DNA of 64,000 nt, taken from assembly GCA_000987045.1 (NCBI GenBank), contig LAKY01000027.1:1-64000 (forward strand). Direction: 5' to 3'. Below are positions 18,900 to 28,601 of the stretch, piece by piece. The position numbers were made by a program, and so were the translations under genes. The notes below the pieces were generated by a model. It saw only the letters and a program-made list of their open reading frames with translations, searched no databases and was not told the DNA's origin. The stretch comes from Clostridiales bacterium PH28_bin88 (GTDB lineage Bacteria; Bacillota; PH28-bin88). Numbering within the stretch: position 1 is the stretch's first letter; the number at the start of each line of letters is the position of its first letter.

Positions 18900-21800
18900 C
18901 TATAATGTCAAAGTGACATGGTGCTGCTGTCCATCATCCCTCAATTCAATGTAGGGTCCATCCTTTTGGTCCTGCTCCGCCAGGTCAATTTCCTTTCCGT
19001 CAACTTGTAGAGCGATGCCTCCGGTGGACCGGCGCGAAGGATTGTTGACCGTAATCAGGTAGTGGGCCTCGCCAAAACGGTACCGGACCGAATAGCGCGG
19101 CCATTCGCCGGGAATGCACGGGCAAAGGTACAGCCGGTTCCCCCGGCGGCGCAGCCCGAGGATCCATTCAATGCCCGCCTGGTACATCCAGCCGGCCGCG
19201 CCGGTGTACCACGTCCAGCCGGCGCGTCCTTGATGAGGATCTGCCGTGTATACGTCCGCCGCCATGACATACGGTTCACCGGCATACTGCCGTACTTCAC
19301 TGGGGGTGCGCGTGTGAGACAGAGGATTTAACATGTGAAACAATTCAAACGCCTTGTCCCCGTTCCCCAGCTTACACCAGGCGATGATGCTCCAGATCAC
19401 GCCATGGGTATACTGGGCCCCGTTCTCGCGAATCCCGGGCGGGTATCCCTGAATATACCCGGGGCTGGGATCGGTGTGGTTGAAGGGTGGTGTCAAAAGA
19501 CGCGCGACGGAAAGCTCCCGGTCCACCAGTTCGCGGTCGAAGGACTGCATCGCCTGCAGTGCCTTCTCGCGCGGCGCCGCTCCCGAGATGACCGACCACG
19601 ACTGGGCGATGGCGTCGATGCGGCATTCCTGGTTGTGCACAGAGCCCAGCCACTGGCCGGCGTCGGTGAAAGCCCGCCGGTACCACTGCTCATCCCAGGC
19701 ATGCTGGTCAAGGGCAGCGGCCAGTCCTTTCCGTACATCGAGGTAGCGGCCGGCCCGCCCGGCATCGCCGCGCTGCCGGCACCAACCCGTGAACCGGTCG
19801 AGCACATCGCAGAGAAACCAGCCGAGCCACACGCTCTCACCGCGGCCGTCAGCGCCGGCACGGCTCAAACCGTCGTTCCAGTCCCCGGTTCCGATCAAGG
19901 GCAGCCCGTGTTCACCGAGGCGCGGCAGAGCCCTGTCGATGGCCCGCAGGCAGTGCTCGAAAACCGTACCGCTCTCCGTGGAGACTTGGGTCGGCTCGTA
20001 CCGTTCGTGTTCACCCGCACCCAAAGGTTCGCTGTGCAGAAACGGCGCCACCTCGTCCAGGATGCTGTCGTCGCCGGTGTGTTCGACGTAACGGGCCACG
20101 GCATACGGCAGCCACAGCAAATCGTCGGAAAAACGGGTGCGGATGCCGCGGCCTGTTTCTTCATGCCACCAGTGCTGCACATCCCCCTCCTCGTATTGAT
20201 GCGCGGTATGCAGTAAGATTTGCGCCCGCGTGAGGTCAGGACGGGTATGCAGGAGCGCCAGCGCATCCTGCAACTGATCGCGGAAACCATAGGCGCCCCC
20301 GGCCTGGTAAAAAGCGGACCGCGCCCACATGCGGCAGCCGAGGGTCTGGTAAAGCAGCCAACCGTTCAGCAGGGTGTCCATTTCCCGGCATGGTGTGGAA
20401 ACCTGGACCTGATCCAGCACACCGTCCCAGAATTCCCGCACCCGTTGCAGTGATTCCTCGCAGGCGCCGCCTTGCGAGTATCGTTGCCCGAGTTCCCTTG
20501 CGGCATCAGGGGAATATTCGCATCCGATCAGGATGTAGACCGCCTGTTCAGCTCCGGGCTCCAGCGCCAGCTTGGCCTGCACCGCGCCGCAGGTGTCATA
20601 AAGGGGCCCCGTTTTACCGGACAGGCGCTCGCGGCCCATGGCGGCAGGGTTTGCCCATGTGCCGTTGCGGCCGAGGAATTCATTGCGGTCTGCCGTCCAA
20701 GACAGATTATATGCTGGGAGGGTGTCATTATAGACCCCCAGAAAGGCTGTCGCGCCGCGGAATGCCTCCTGATACATGTTGCGTGCCAGCAACACCCGGG
20801 CTGGTTCGTTCCATTCCGTGATGATGTACGGAGCGTTTTCCTGGCGCCGCACGCCCAAAACCCATTCGGCGTAATACGTGACGGACAGGCGCCGATGTTC
20901 GCCCGTCCTGTTCCGCAGCCGCAATTTGACCACTTTGACCGGGTCCTCGAGGGGAACGAAAACGGTCATTTCCGTCGCGATACCGTGTCTCTCGTGGTGA
21001 AAGCGGCTGAACCCCCGGCCGTGGCTAACGGTATAAGGGGTCTCTCCGGTTAAGGCCAGCGGCGTGGCAGGCCAGCATTCACCGCTGGTTTCGTCCCGCA
21101 GGTAGCATGCTTCACCGGGCGGGTCCAGCACCGGGTCATTGGACCACGGGGTCAGCTTGCCCTCGCGGCTGTTGCGCCACCAGGTATAACCCGTGCCGAG
21201 TTCGGAGACCAGGCAGCCGAAACGGCGGTTGGCGATCACATTGATCCATGGCGCCGGCAGGTGATTGCCGTTTTTCAGCACCATCCGGTACTCCCGGCCG
21301 TCCGGTGAAAATCCTCCCCAACCGTTGAAGAATGTCAAATCCGGCACTTCGTCCAGAGGCGGGCTTTCGACCCCGTTTAACGGCCCTGTTGCCGTCAGGG
21401 GCGCCGGGAAGGCCGGATCCGGCGGAGGCAGCTTGATCTGGGCCTTGAGGCTCGGACCGTCGGCGCGCAATACAAGGCGGGCGACGGTCAGCAACAGGGT
21501 CCTGTCCTCATCCGGCAGCTCATTGGCATTAATGATGAAAACGCCGCCAGCCCTGACGCCGTGACGGTCCACACCGTGTTCCACCGCCCGCCGCAGCGCT
21601 TCCCCCAAATCCTGCTGGTATCCCCCGGCGGATTCGTTCAGAATGACCAGGTCGAAGGCCAACCCCATGCGGACCAGGTATTCGTGGCCGGTCACCAGCT
21701 TGACGACAAACGGCATGTTGGCCCGGTGCGCGATCCGCACCAGGATGATGGGCCGGTCTCCGGAGATGCCAAAGGCCCAGAGGCCGGATTGCCCCTTCAC

Positions 21801-24800
21801 GTTTTGCGGGATGTTGATCTTCCGTTGATGCTTGAAGGGCGGAGTATACAATACCTGGCCCGCCATGGTTTGAAAGCCCATCGCCTGGCTGGCGGTCAGG
21901 TGTAAATGCCGCAATTCGATTTGACTGCGGTTCCAGGCCATTTGAAAGGTCCGTTCCACCGCCTGGTCCCCCGCGAAATGGCTGACGATACCGAGGGCCT
22001 CTTCCCTTGTACCGGCGACGGCAGTCACAGCGAACAGCTGCGCTTGTTCGCCGGGCTCCAGCTTTAGCCGCCTCCGCATGATGAAGGCGGGGTCGGCGAC
22101 GGAACCCGTCTTCCCCCGCAGGTGGGATGTGATCCCCTGGGGCTGGGCGAGGGTATGCCCCCGGCCGATAAAGCCGGCCCGGTCGGTTTCGTATTCCACC
22201 GGCCCGAGGGTTTGGCCGGCGGCCAGCAGGGAATGGGCCGCCCATATTGCCTGGTCGTTTTCCTGGCGGGGCCTCCGCCGGGCCAGCAGGCACCCGGCAT
22301 CCCCGGCATACTCCGTTTCGATGAACAATTTGCTGAAGGCAGGATGCAGTTCGTCGGCGATGGGAGGCGCCAGAGCCAGTTCAAGAAAGGTCGTGACTTC
22401 CATGATGTGAGGTTCAGTCCCGGTATTGGTCAGGGTCAACCGGCGGACCTCGGCGTCCCATTCCGGAGAGACGCAGACCTCCAGGCTGGTCTGGATGTCC
22501 CCATCCACCCGCATGAAGGTGGCCCGGTCCAGGGAGAATTGCACCCGTTGTTCCGCGGACGGGATCCGGCATGGCTGAAACGTGGGTGACCAGACCATGT
22601 TGCCGTTGACATCCCGGATGTAGATGTAGCTCCCCCAGTTGTCCAACACCGGGTCCTCCCGCCAGCGGGATACGGCCAGACCCTTGTAACGGTTGAAACC
22701 GCTGCCGCTGTTGGTCACCACGGTCATCAACGTCCCGTTGGAAAGGACGCATACCTCCGGTGCCGGCGTATCGGCGGTGAGGTATTCGCGGCGCGGACCC
22801 GTCCCGGCCGGCCCCCGGTAAGGCACATGCACCCGGGCCATGGCAGGGTGTTTAATGATTTTCGGTCGTAGTGGCACGCGTTCCTGCAGCAGCAGTTCCG
22901 CCGCCCGCACCCGCTTGTCACGGTGAAAGCGTTCGTACATTTTGGTGGGTGACAGCACGTTGGCCAGGGCTAACAGGCTCATGCCCTGGTGGTGGGCCAT
23001 GAAACTGCGGATCACGATATACCTGTGGTCCCGCGGCAACCTTTCGGTGGTGAAATCGATGGCTTCATAATAGCCGTATTTTCCCCGGGCGCCCAGGGCC
23101 TCGATTTTTCGCAAGGCATCCATGACTTCCCGCCTGGCAAAGGGTAAGGCCAGGATGGTCGCATACGGCGAAACCACCAGATCCTGTTCAAGGCCGCGCT
23201 TGAATCCGAGGCCGGGAACGCCGAACGCCCGGTACTGGTAATTCAACTGATGATCAAAGGCGTAATAACCGGATTCCGAGATGCCGAACGGGACTCCCCG
23301 CTGCCGCGCGTATTCGATCTGCCGCCGGACAACGGCGCGGTAGGTGCTTTCCCATACGGTGTTCCGGTAGGTGCGCAGCAACAGGGGCGGCATCAGGTAT
23401 TCGAACATCGTCCCTGACCACGAAAGCAGGGTGACACGCCTGCCGACCCTGGTCATGGTCCGGCCGAGGGCATACCAGTGCGCTGCCGGCACCTGGCCGA
23501 GGGCCAGGGCCACGAAGCTTGTCTGTCTGGCTTCCGAGGCCAGGAGGTCATAGAGAATCTTGTCCCGTTCCCGCAGGCCGCCGTGGTACCCCAGGGTGAA
23601 CAGTTTGGCCCGGTGGTCGTAAAGGGGGCGGAAGTCCGTACCGTCAATCAGCGCCTCCATGCGGGTGATTAGATTTTGCCCCCGTGCCAGCCAACCCGGC
23701 CCGGCAGTCTTGGCGGTGGAGATGAGCCACTCCGCCAGTCCCTCTCTCACCGCCATCAAATACGCCACGAAGTTGCCCGAATCCACCGTTGACACGTAAT
23801 GAGGAGGCAGTGGCTCCAGATTGACCGTGTCGTACCAGTTGTAGAGATGACCTTGCCATTTCTCCATCCGTTCAACCGTATCGAGTGTACGTTCCAAACG
23901 CTCAATCAATGCGGGTGTGTCGATGCATCCCAAATCCCGGGCAGCCAGTACGCAGGCGAGATAAAGCCCGATGTTGGTGGGCGAGGTGCGGTGGGCGACC
24001 CCCCTGGGTGGATCGATCTGCACGTTGTCGGGCGGCAGCCAATTATTATCCGCAGTGACAAAATCATGGAAAAACGCCCAGATCTCCTGCGCCAACCTGC
24101 TCAATTCTTCCTCTTCAACGGCCATGAGCAGCGTCTCGCGCTGCTTCAGGGGCTGATCCAACCACCGGACGGCAAGGGGGGCGAAAGCCCATCCAGCGCT
24201 GAGGGCCAAGCCTGTCCACAACAGGGCGGGAGTGTCGCTGGCCGGCGCTGTCAGGGCAAACAGGAATACCACCACGTAACCTCCGGGCATCCCCAGGAGG
24301 GCAGGGTGGCGCCGGCCCCGGTTGAGGCGTTCGATTTCCGCGGCGCTGACCCATTCGAGCAAATGACGCTTCGACACAAACAAGCGGTACAGGGTTTTAC
24401 CGATTGCGTCAAGTAAGAGCACGCTTTGAAACGGCAGCGTAAGCATGGTTACCATCACCTGGCCGGCCGTCGCCAGTAAGCACCTTGGACGCCTGATGGT
24501 CCACCTGATTGTGACCAATTGGCGGATCACCGGCAGGAATAAGGTGGCGAAGGTTAAGGCAAACCATCGGCCGGGAGAACCGGGCAAGACGCTCAGGCCA
24601 AGGAGAAGCATCGCCAACAGCGCCGGCAGCAGCAAACTGCGCCGCAGGTTATCGATGATCTGCCAGCGGGTGAGGAGGGACAAATCCACCGGCAAAAGGT
24701 TTCCCCGCCGGTCCCGGACACGGGGAAAGAGCCACGGGACCAACTGCCAGTCACCGCGCACCCAGCGGTGCAGTCTCTTCTGGTACGCACTGAACGTCGC

Positions 24801-27032
24801 GGGATGGTCATCGATCAATTCGATGTCAGACAAAAGGCCGGCGCGTAAAAAACCGCCTTCCAAAAGGTCATGACTAAGGACCCGGTTTTCCGGGATCCGT
24901 TCACCCAGTACCTGAGCAAACGCATCGACATCGAATATCCCCTTACCCGTAAAAATCCCCTGTCCCAGTCCGTCCTGGTAGGGATCAGAGACGGCAAAGG
25001 CATAGGGATCGATGCCTGGATCCGCCGACCACAGATTAACATATCGCGAACGCCACGCGGCCTCGTGGCTGATGCCGATACGCGGCTGCAGCACCCCGTA
25101 TCCCTCGATGACCCGCGTGCCCGTACGGTTCAACCGCGGCCTGTTGTAGGGCAGATGGATGGTACCGATCATCCGCTGTGCGGTACCCATGGGAAGCCGG
25201 GTATCGGCGTCAAGGGTGATGATGTAACGGATGTGTGGAAGAACTGATACATCCCCGACCACATGATCGAAGGTCGTATCTATCCGGCCTTTGAGGAGTT
25301 CGACAAATTCCACCAATTTGCCGCGCTTGCGCTCCCAACCCATCCACACTCCCTCGGAGGGGTTCCACAACCGGCGGCGCTGAAAGAGGTGAAAGGTGCT
25401 CCTGCCGGGTTGGGAATAGGTAGTGTTCAACTCCTCAATACCGGCGCGGGCGGCGGCAAGGAGGCGGGAGTCGTCCGGAAGGTTCTCCGCACCGGCATCG
25501 GCAAAATCGCCGAGAAGGGCGAAGTGGATATGCGGGTCGCGGTTCGCCAGGTAATGCAATTCCAGCCGGTCCACTAATTCCCGTACTTCTTCGACTGTCG
25601 ACCAGATGACCGGGATGACGACCATGGTGGTTGCCTCGGCCGCAATTCCATCGGAAAAATCGTATCGCAACAACGGCTCTGTCCGCCTGGTGCATTCGAT
25701 CAGCCAGTGGGTCGCCGTGACCGCCCATTCGCTCGCCGGCAAGGCCAGGGCGAGCAGAACCAGCGCCCACTCCCACGGTGTGAAGATGGCGCCTTTTGCG
25801 GCCCAAGCGGCAAATCCCAGCAGAAAGAACGTGGACAATCCGGTAAGGATGGAGAAATATACGCCAGTGGCGTGCCGCAACATACCTGTTTCCGGCACAG
25901 AACGAGGGCTGCCGCACGTTTTCAAGGCACTCCGCAGATCCCTGGCACCATCCGGCTCCAGCAGGTAATAAGCGACCAAGGCCTGGCGCGGTAAATCTTT
26001 CCGGCTACGTTCCGCGCTTGCCTGCTCGTATTGTTTGGCGGCAAGCTCTACGGCCTGCCTTGCCACCAGGTTTTCCGGCACACGCAAACGGCGGGCCAAT
26101 TGTTCAATGCGTTTTCGCAGGGAGTCACGGCTGGTAAAATCAAGCAGGGGGTAGATACCTGTGCTTTCCTGGCGAAGAGCCTGCTCGACCAGGCAAATGC
26201 GCTCGAAGGAATCGCGCCAGTCCCAGCGCGAAACATGGCGCAGGCTGCCGATGATGTTGCCAGTTGTCACTTGATAGGCGGCTTGCAGCTGATACTCGTA
26301 CGAAACGATTCGATCGAGGCTCTCCGGGTCATTTTCCAGTTTGCATTCCAACCACTCGCGCACGGTTACCGAATCGTCCGCCCATTCGCGAAGGTGCTTG
26401 ATCAAGTGGACGATTACCGGACCGGAGAGCGGCATGTCTTGGCCTGCTTCTTCCAGAGCATGCTTAAGGCTATCCGGATTAAGTTTCGATGGTTCGATTC
26501 GTTCCAGCAAACGCTGGACTAACGCGCACGCTTCCCGCCGTTCCCGCACCAGTTGCATCACTTCCGCCAGGCGCCGGATCAAGGCAATGCGGAGGATAAG
26601 CGGGAATGCCCAAGCCTCGGCGATGGACAAAACCGATACTTCCTGGTAACCATTGATATATGAAGCAAATGACTCCTGATCAAGGCTGCCGTCGACATGG
26701 TCCAGATAATCACAACAGATAGCTAGTACCCGCGGCTCGCCGGTCTTGCGCAGGCGCGGCAGGAAGCGCAAAAGGGCCCGGGAGAGCTGGTGCCGGACAA
26801 CCAACACCTGTTCTTCAATGAATTCCGCGTTATCGAGCAACCATTCTTCGGCGGGCTGAGAACAACCGGCCGGGGTGTCTCGCAGAGATCCTGTGAATGC
26901 CCGTAAGTTTTCGACATCCGCATAAAACTTCCGCCACAGCCGGTTTGACGGCCACCGTCTCAAGTACGGGTCGTGGGTCAGGGCAAGTTCATGAGCTTTT
27001 TGCCGGAGTTCTTCAGCCTTCAGAATCATCAT
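18900..27032 (-). CDS. Cyclic beta-1,2-glucan synthase-like protein (GT84 and GH94 domains)
   Basis: A giant protein of about 2,710 residues, the size of NdvB/Cgs proteins. A helical N-terminal region (to about 400) is followed by membrane segments and a glycosyltransferase domain with LDADTRLP and the RWVRGDWQ box. More membrane segments and a glycoamylase-like region (ESGYYAFDHQLNYQYRAFG) follow. The C-terminal half is a GH94 phosphorylase-like domain with GTGDWNDG, the catalytic aspartate site. In known relatives the parts prime, elongate from UDP-glucose, trim and cyclise a beta-1,2-glucan. Start is ATG 27032 or 27029 behind GAGAGG. Whether the product is cyclic here is inferred. galU follows in the same operon. 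Confidence 0.9.
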   Translation of the reverse strand: MMILKAEELRQKAHELALTHDPYLRRWPSNRLWRKFYADVENLRAFTGSLRDTPAGCSQPAEEWLLDNAEFIEEQVLVVRHQLSRALLRFLPRLRKTGEPRVLAICCDYLDHVDGSLDQESFASYINGYQEVSVLSIAEAWAFPLILRIALIRRLAEVMQLVRERREACALVQRLLERIEPSKLNPDSLKHALEEAGQDMPLSGPVIVHLIKHLREWADDSVTVREWLECKLENDPESLDRIVSYEYQLQAAYQVTTGNIIGSLRHVSRWDWRDSFERICLVEQALRQESTGIYPLLDFTSRDSLRKRIEQLARRLRVPENLVARQAVELAAKQYEQASAERSRKDLPRQALVAYYLLEPDGARDLRSALKTCGSPRSVPETGMLRHATGVYFSILTGLSTFFLLGFAAWAAKGAIFTPWEWALVLLALALPASEWAVTATHWLIECTRRTEPLLRYDFSDGIAAEATTMVVIPVIWSTVEEVRELVDRLELHYLANRDPHIHFALLGDFADAGAENLPDDSRLLAAARAGIEELNTTYSQPGRSTFHLFQRRRLWNPSEGVWMGWERKRGKLVEFVELLKGRIDTTFDHVVGDVSVLPHIRYIITLDADTRLPMGTAQRMIGTIHLPYNRPRLNRTGTRVIEGYGVLQPRIGISHEAAWRSRYVNLWSADPGIDPYAFAVSDPYQDGLGQGIFTGKGIFDVDAFAQVLGERIPENRVLSHDLLEGGFLRAGLLSDIELIDDHPATFSAYQKRLHRWVRGDWQLVPWLFPRVRDRRGNLLPVDLSLLTRWQIIDNLRRSLLLPALLAMLLLGLSVLPGSPGRWFALTFATLFLPVIRQLVTIRWTIRRPRCLLATAGQVMVTMLTLPFQSVLLLDAIGKTLYRLFVSKRHLLEWVSAAEIERLNRGRRHPALLGMPGGYVVVFLFALTAPASDTPALLWTGLALSAGWAFAPLAVRWLDQPLKQRETLLMAVEEEELSRLAQEIWAFFHDFVTADNNWLPPDNVQIDPPRGVAHRTSPTNIGLYLACVLAARDLGCIDTPALIERLERTLDTVERMEKWQGHLYNWYDTVNLEPLPPHYVSTVDSGNFVAYLMAVREGLAEWLISTAKTAGPGWLARGQNLITRMEALIDGTDFRPLYDHRAKLFTLGYHGGLRERDKILYDLLASEARQTSFVALALGQVPAAHWYALGRTMTRVGRRVTLLSWSGTMFEYLMPPLLLRTYRNTVWESTYRAVVRRQIEYARQRGVPFGISESGYYAFDHQLNYQYRAFGVPGLGFKRGLEQDLVVSPYATILALPFARREVMDALRKIEALGARGKYGYYEAIDFTTERLPRDHRYIVIRSFMAHHQGMSLLALANVLSPTKMYERFHRDKRVRAAELLLQERVPLRPKIIKHPAMARVHVPYRGPAGTGPRREYLTADTPAPEVCVLSNGTLMTVVTNSGSGFNRYKGLAVSRWREDPVLDNWGSYIYIRDVNGNMVWSPTFQPCRIPSAEQRVQFSLDRATFMRVDGDIQTSLEVCVSPEWDAEVRRLTLTNTGTEPHIMEVTTFLELALAPPIADELHPAFSKLFIETEYAGDAGCLLARRRPRQENDQAIWAAHSLLAAGQTLGPVEYETDRAGFIGRGHTLAQPQGITSHLRGKTGSVADPAFIMRRRLKLEPGEQAQLFAVTAVAGTREEALGIVSHFAGDQAVERTFQMAWNRSQIELRHLHLTASQAMGFQTMAGQVLYTPPFKHQRKINIPQNVKGQSGLWAFGISGDRPIILVRIAHRANMPFVVKLVTGHEYLVRMGLAFDLVILNESAGGYQQDLGEALRRAVEHGVDRHGVRAGGVFIINANELPDEDRTLLLTVARLVLRADGPSLKAQIKLPPPDPAFPAPLTATGPLNGVESPPLDEVPDLTFFNGWGGFSPDGREYRMVLKNGNHLPAPWINVIANRRFGCLVSELGTGYTWWRNSREGKLTPWSNDPVLDPPGEACYLRDETSGECWPATPLALTGETPYTVSHGRGFSRFHHERHGIATEMTVFVPLEDPVKVVKLRLRNRTGEHRRLSVTYYAEWVLGVRRQENAPYIITEWNEPARVLLARNMYQEAFRGATAFLGVYNDTLPAYNLSWTADRNEFLGRNGTWANPAAMGRERLSGKTGPLYDTCGAVQAKLALEPGAEQAVYILIGCEYSPDAARELGQRYSQGGACEESLQRVREFWDGVLDQVQVSTPCREMDTLLNGWLLYQTLGCRMWARSAFYQAGGAYGFRDQLQDALALLHTRPDLTRAQILLHTAHQYEEGDVQHWWHEETGRGIRTRFSDDLLWLPYAVARYVEHTGDDSILDEVAPFLHSEPLGAGEHERYEPTQVSTESGTVFEHCLRAIDRALPRLGEHGLPLIGTGDWNDGLSRAGADGRGESVWLGWFLCDVLDRFTGWCRQRGDAGRAGRYLDVRKGLAAALDQHAWDEQWYRRAFTDAGQWLGSVHNQECRIDAIAQSWSVISGAAPREKALQAMQSFDRELVDRELSVARLLTPPFNHTDPSPGYIQGYPPGIRENGAQYTHGVIWSIIAWCKLGNGDKAFELFHMLNPLSHTRTPSEVRQYAGEPYVMAADVYTADPHQGRAGWTWYTGAAGWMYQAGIEWILGLRRRGNRLYLCPCIPGEWPRYSVRYRFGEAHYLITVNNPSRRSTGGIALQVDGKEIDLAEQDQKDGPYIELRDDGQQHHVTLTL

Positions 27033-27150
27033 AGTCCTCTCCCAGAAAGTCACCCACGCGAAAGAGTTACGGCAGTTAAAGCGTGCCCCACCGGTGTGGG
27101 CGGGGTTGCAATTAAGGGGTGGTTAAAAATCTAAAGGAAAGGAGGTGTGG

Positions 27151-27297
27151 GTGGTTCAACCAACTTATCCGCAACGGTTCAAGTATTCCCATTTTGGCTG
27201 TGGATTAAAATTTTGCTCTACATTAACGGCAGAGGAATCTTTTGGTGGTGGTGGTGGCCTGATGTCATGTAGGATCGCAAAAAGCCCCAAGAAATAA
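27151..27297 (+). CDS. Possible 48-residue small protein
   Basis: A GTG five bases after a perfect AAAGGAGG opens a 48-codon frame (begins VQPTYPQRFKYSHFGCG, with a run of five glycines near residue 33). It stops two bases before a ten-base-pair hairpin (27299-27327). Ribosome site, short frame and hairpin together look like a small expressed unit. No family is recognised, so this is tentative. Confidence 0.35.
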   Translation: MVQPTYPQRFKYSHFGCGLKFCSTLTAEESFGGGGGLMSCRIAKSPKK

Positions 27298-27298
27298 T

Positions 27299-27327
27299 TA
27301 GCCCCTGGCCACAAAGACCAGGGGCTA
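27299..27327. terminator. Perfect ten-base-pair hairpin
   Basis: TAGCCCCTGG pairs with CCAGGGGCTA around a nine-base loop. There is no long T run on either strand. It may end the small transcript before it or act on the minus strand. Confidence 0.5.
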
Positions 27328-27446
27328 AGGTGATCCCAAGCACCCGACCTGGCTTGAAATTAACGACCAAACCGAAGAAGCCAGGAAAGCTGTATTTCCC
27401 CCCACCAAACCAGCACCTAACAGGGCGTCCCTTTATAATATGGAAT

Positions 27447-27587
27447 ATGACAGCAATACTTCCACCTTCACCGCCGCCTGTTCCGCCAATTATTCCGCCG
27501 CAACCGACGGTTGTACCGCCAGTGTTTGGTGTATCGAGAATATTGCTGATTTTCCTTTTGATTCTCTTCTTATTCGATTTCAGGTAA
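27447..27587 (+). CDS. Possible small proline-rich membrane-anchored protein
   Basis: A 46-residue frame with a run of proline pairs followed by a hydrophobic end, VSRILLIFLLILFLFDFR, that could span a membrane. No ribosome site is visible, and another frame starting at 27440 is also open over the same bases. Reported only because the Pro-rich plus tail layout is not random-looking. Confidence 0.22.
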   Translation: MTAILPPSPPPVPPIIPPQPTVVPPVFGVSRILLIFLLILFLFDFR

Positions 27588-27761
27588 CCTAAAATTGCCC
27601 AGTTGCTGTAGCATTCTTTCATATTCACCTAATAACTTTTTGGCCTCCTCAATAAAATCCCGCTCTGCCGGGGCCAGGTTATCCAAAATGAAACGCGCAT
27701 GGTCCCTCATGATGCCCAACCAAAATGAGTATTCGGTAGCCGGAATTTGTTCCGTAATCAT
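27570..27761 (-). CDS. Short DUF2935-like protein (N-terminal part only)
   Basis: 63 residues with the pattern EYSFWLGIMRDHARFILDNL, which resembles the first helices of DUF2935 proteins of Clostridia and Bacilli. Those proteins are usually over 250 residues, so this is either a truncated copy or a short stand-alone relative. GGGGAG lies seven bases before ATG 27761; a GTG at 27770 is the alternative. Confidence 0.6.
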   Translation of the reverse strand: MITEQIPATEYSFWLGIMRDHARFILDNLAPAERDFIEEAKKLLGEYERMLQQLGNFRLPEIE

Positions 27762-27946
27762 TATGCTCACTCCCCAGGAGTATTGTATTCCCTACTCCTT
27801 ACCAATCTCTTCATTAATATTTTATGATTGGCAACAGCTGGTAGGTGATAAACAAACTCCTCCTCCAAACCGTTGATTCCACCGGAAAAGCACACGCTCC
27901 TGTAAACAGGAGAAAGAACAGTAACAATATCATGGCACTGAGCTGT

Positions 27947-28396
27947 TTACTTTTCCGCACGCCCGTACCTCCCCCTCCTGGACAAGCGTTCCCGGGCTTC
28001 ACCGATGACCTCTGCCACCAAGGCGCCGGTGAAACCGGCAATTACCATGGCATCGAAGGCCCCTCCTCCCGCGATGCTCCACCAGGCCTGCCCGCTATAC
28101 AAGAGGACGCGGGTGAAGTCAAGCCCATCCAGCAACAAGATGGCAAAGGTCCCCCCGGCAAAGGCAGCTCGGCGTGACCTGCCGAGGACGTACGCGACAA
28201 TCCCCGCGACTGCACCATTTAGGTACAACAGGTCAAGCCCGGGCTCCGGAGGGAAGGCCAGGGGCACAAAGTAGATTATCAGGGCACTGCCCAGGGCTGT
28301 AAGGATGACCCTCTGCTTTTCCTGAAAGGTATCAGCTTTAATGCTCACATATCCGGCTACACCGAGGAGCACCAGCCCGCCCGCCCAGCTCAACAT
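27947..28396 (-). CDS. DUF1614-like membrane protein, probably N-terminally truncated
   Basis: 149 residues with four or five hydrophobic segments and a conserved-looking end, SIAGGGAFDAMVIAGFTGAL, which resembles the DUF1614 C-terminal half. The expected N-terminal membrane part is missing, and no ribosome site precedes the ATG at 28396. It may be a remnant or may start differently. Function is unknown. Confidence 0.55.
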   Translation of the reverse strand: MLSWAGGLVLLGVAGYVSIKADTFQEKQRVILTALGSALIIYFVPLAFPPEPGLDLLYLNGAVAGIVAYVLGRSRRAAFAGGTFAILLLDGLDFTRVLLYSGQAWWSIAGGGAFDAMVIAGFTGALVAEVIGEARERLSRRGRYGRAEK

Positions 28397-28601
28397 GTTA
28401 GCGGAAAGTCTCTTGCTGAAAAAGAAAAGAAAATACCCGTCATAGGTGACGAGTTAATCCAGGCCTATTCGGGTACGGTAAGTAATCCTTTTGCATTTTT
28501 ACCTTCTGTAGTTCACCATAATAATATAAATCCCTATCAAGTGAAACAGGGTCAGACTGGTCAACCGGTAGTAAAACAGAGCTATTCTCGCCTTGGCACG
28601 A
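28397..28601. other. Intergenic spacer downstream of the MFS gene
   Basis: No supported gene. A plus-strand frame across 28404-28627 is open but has no start or ribosome site. Confidence 0.4.

Noticed and set aside
27218..27628. A 136-residue glycine-rich frame on the minus strand
   Set aside because: Overlaps the DUF2935-like gene end and the small plus-strand unit; the glycine run is the complement of proline codons.
27814..27933. A short frame with a lipoprotein-like start (MILLLFFLLFTGACAF)
   Set aside because: No ribosome site, overlaps nothing conserved, and is probably leftover sequence after the DUF1614-like fragment.
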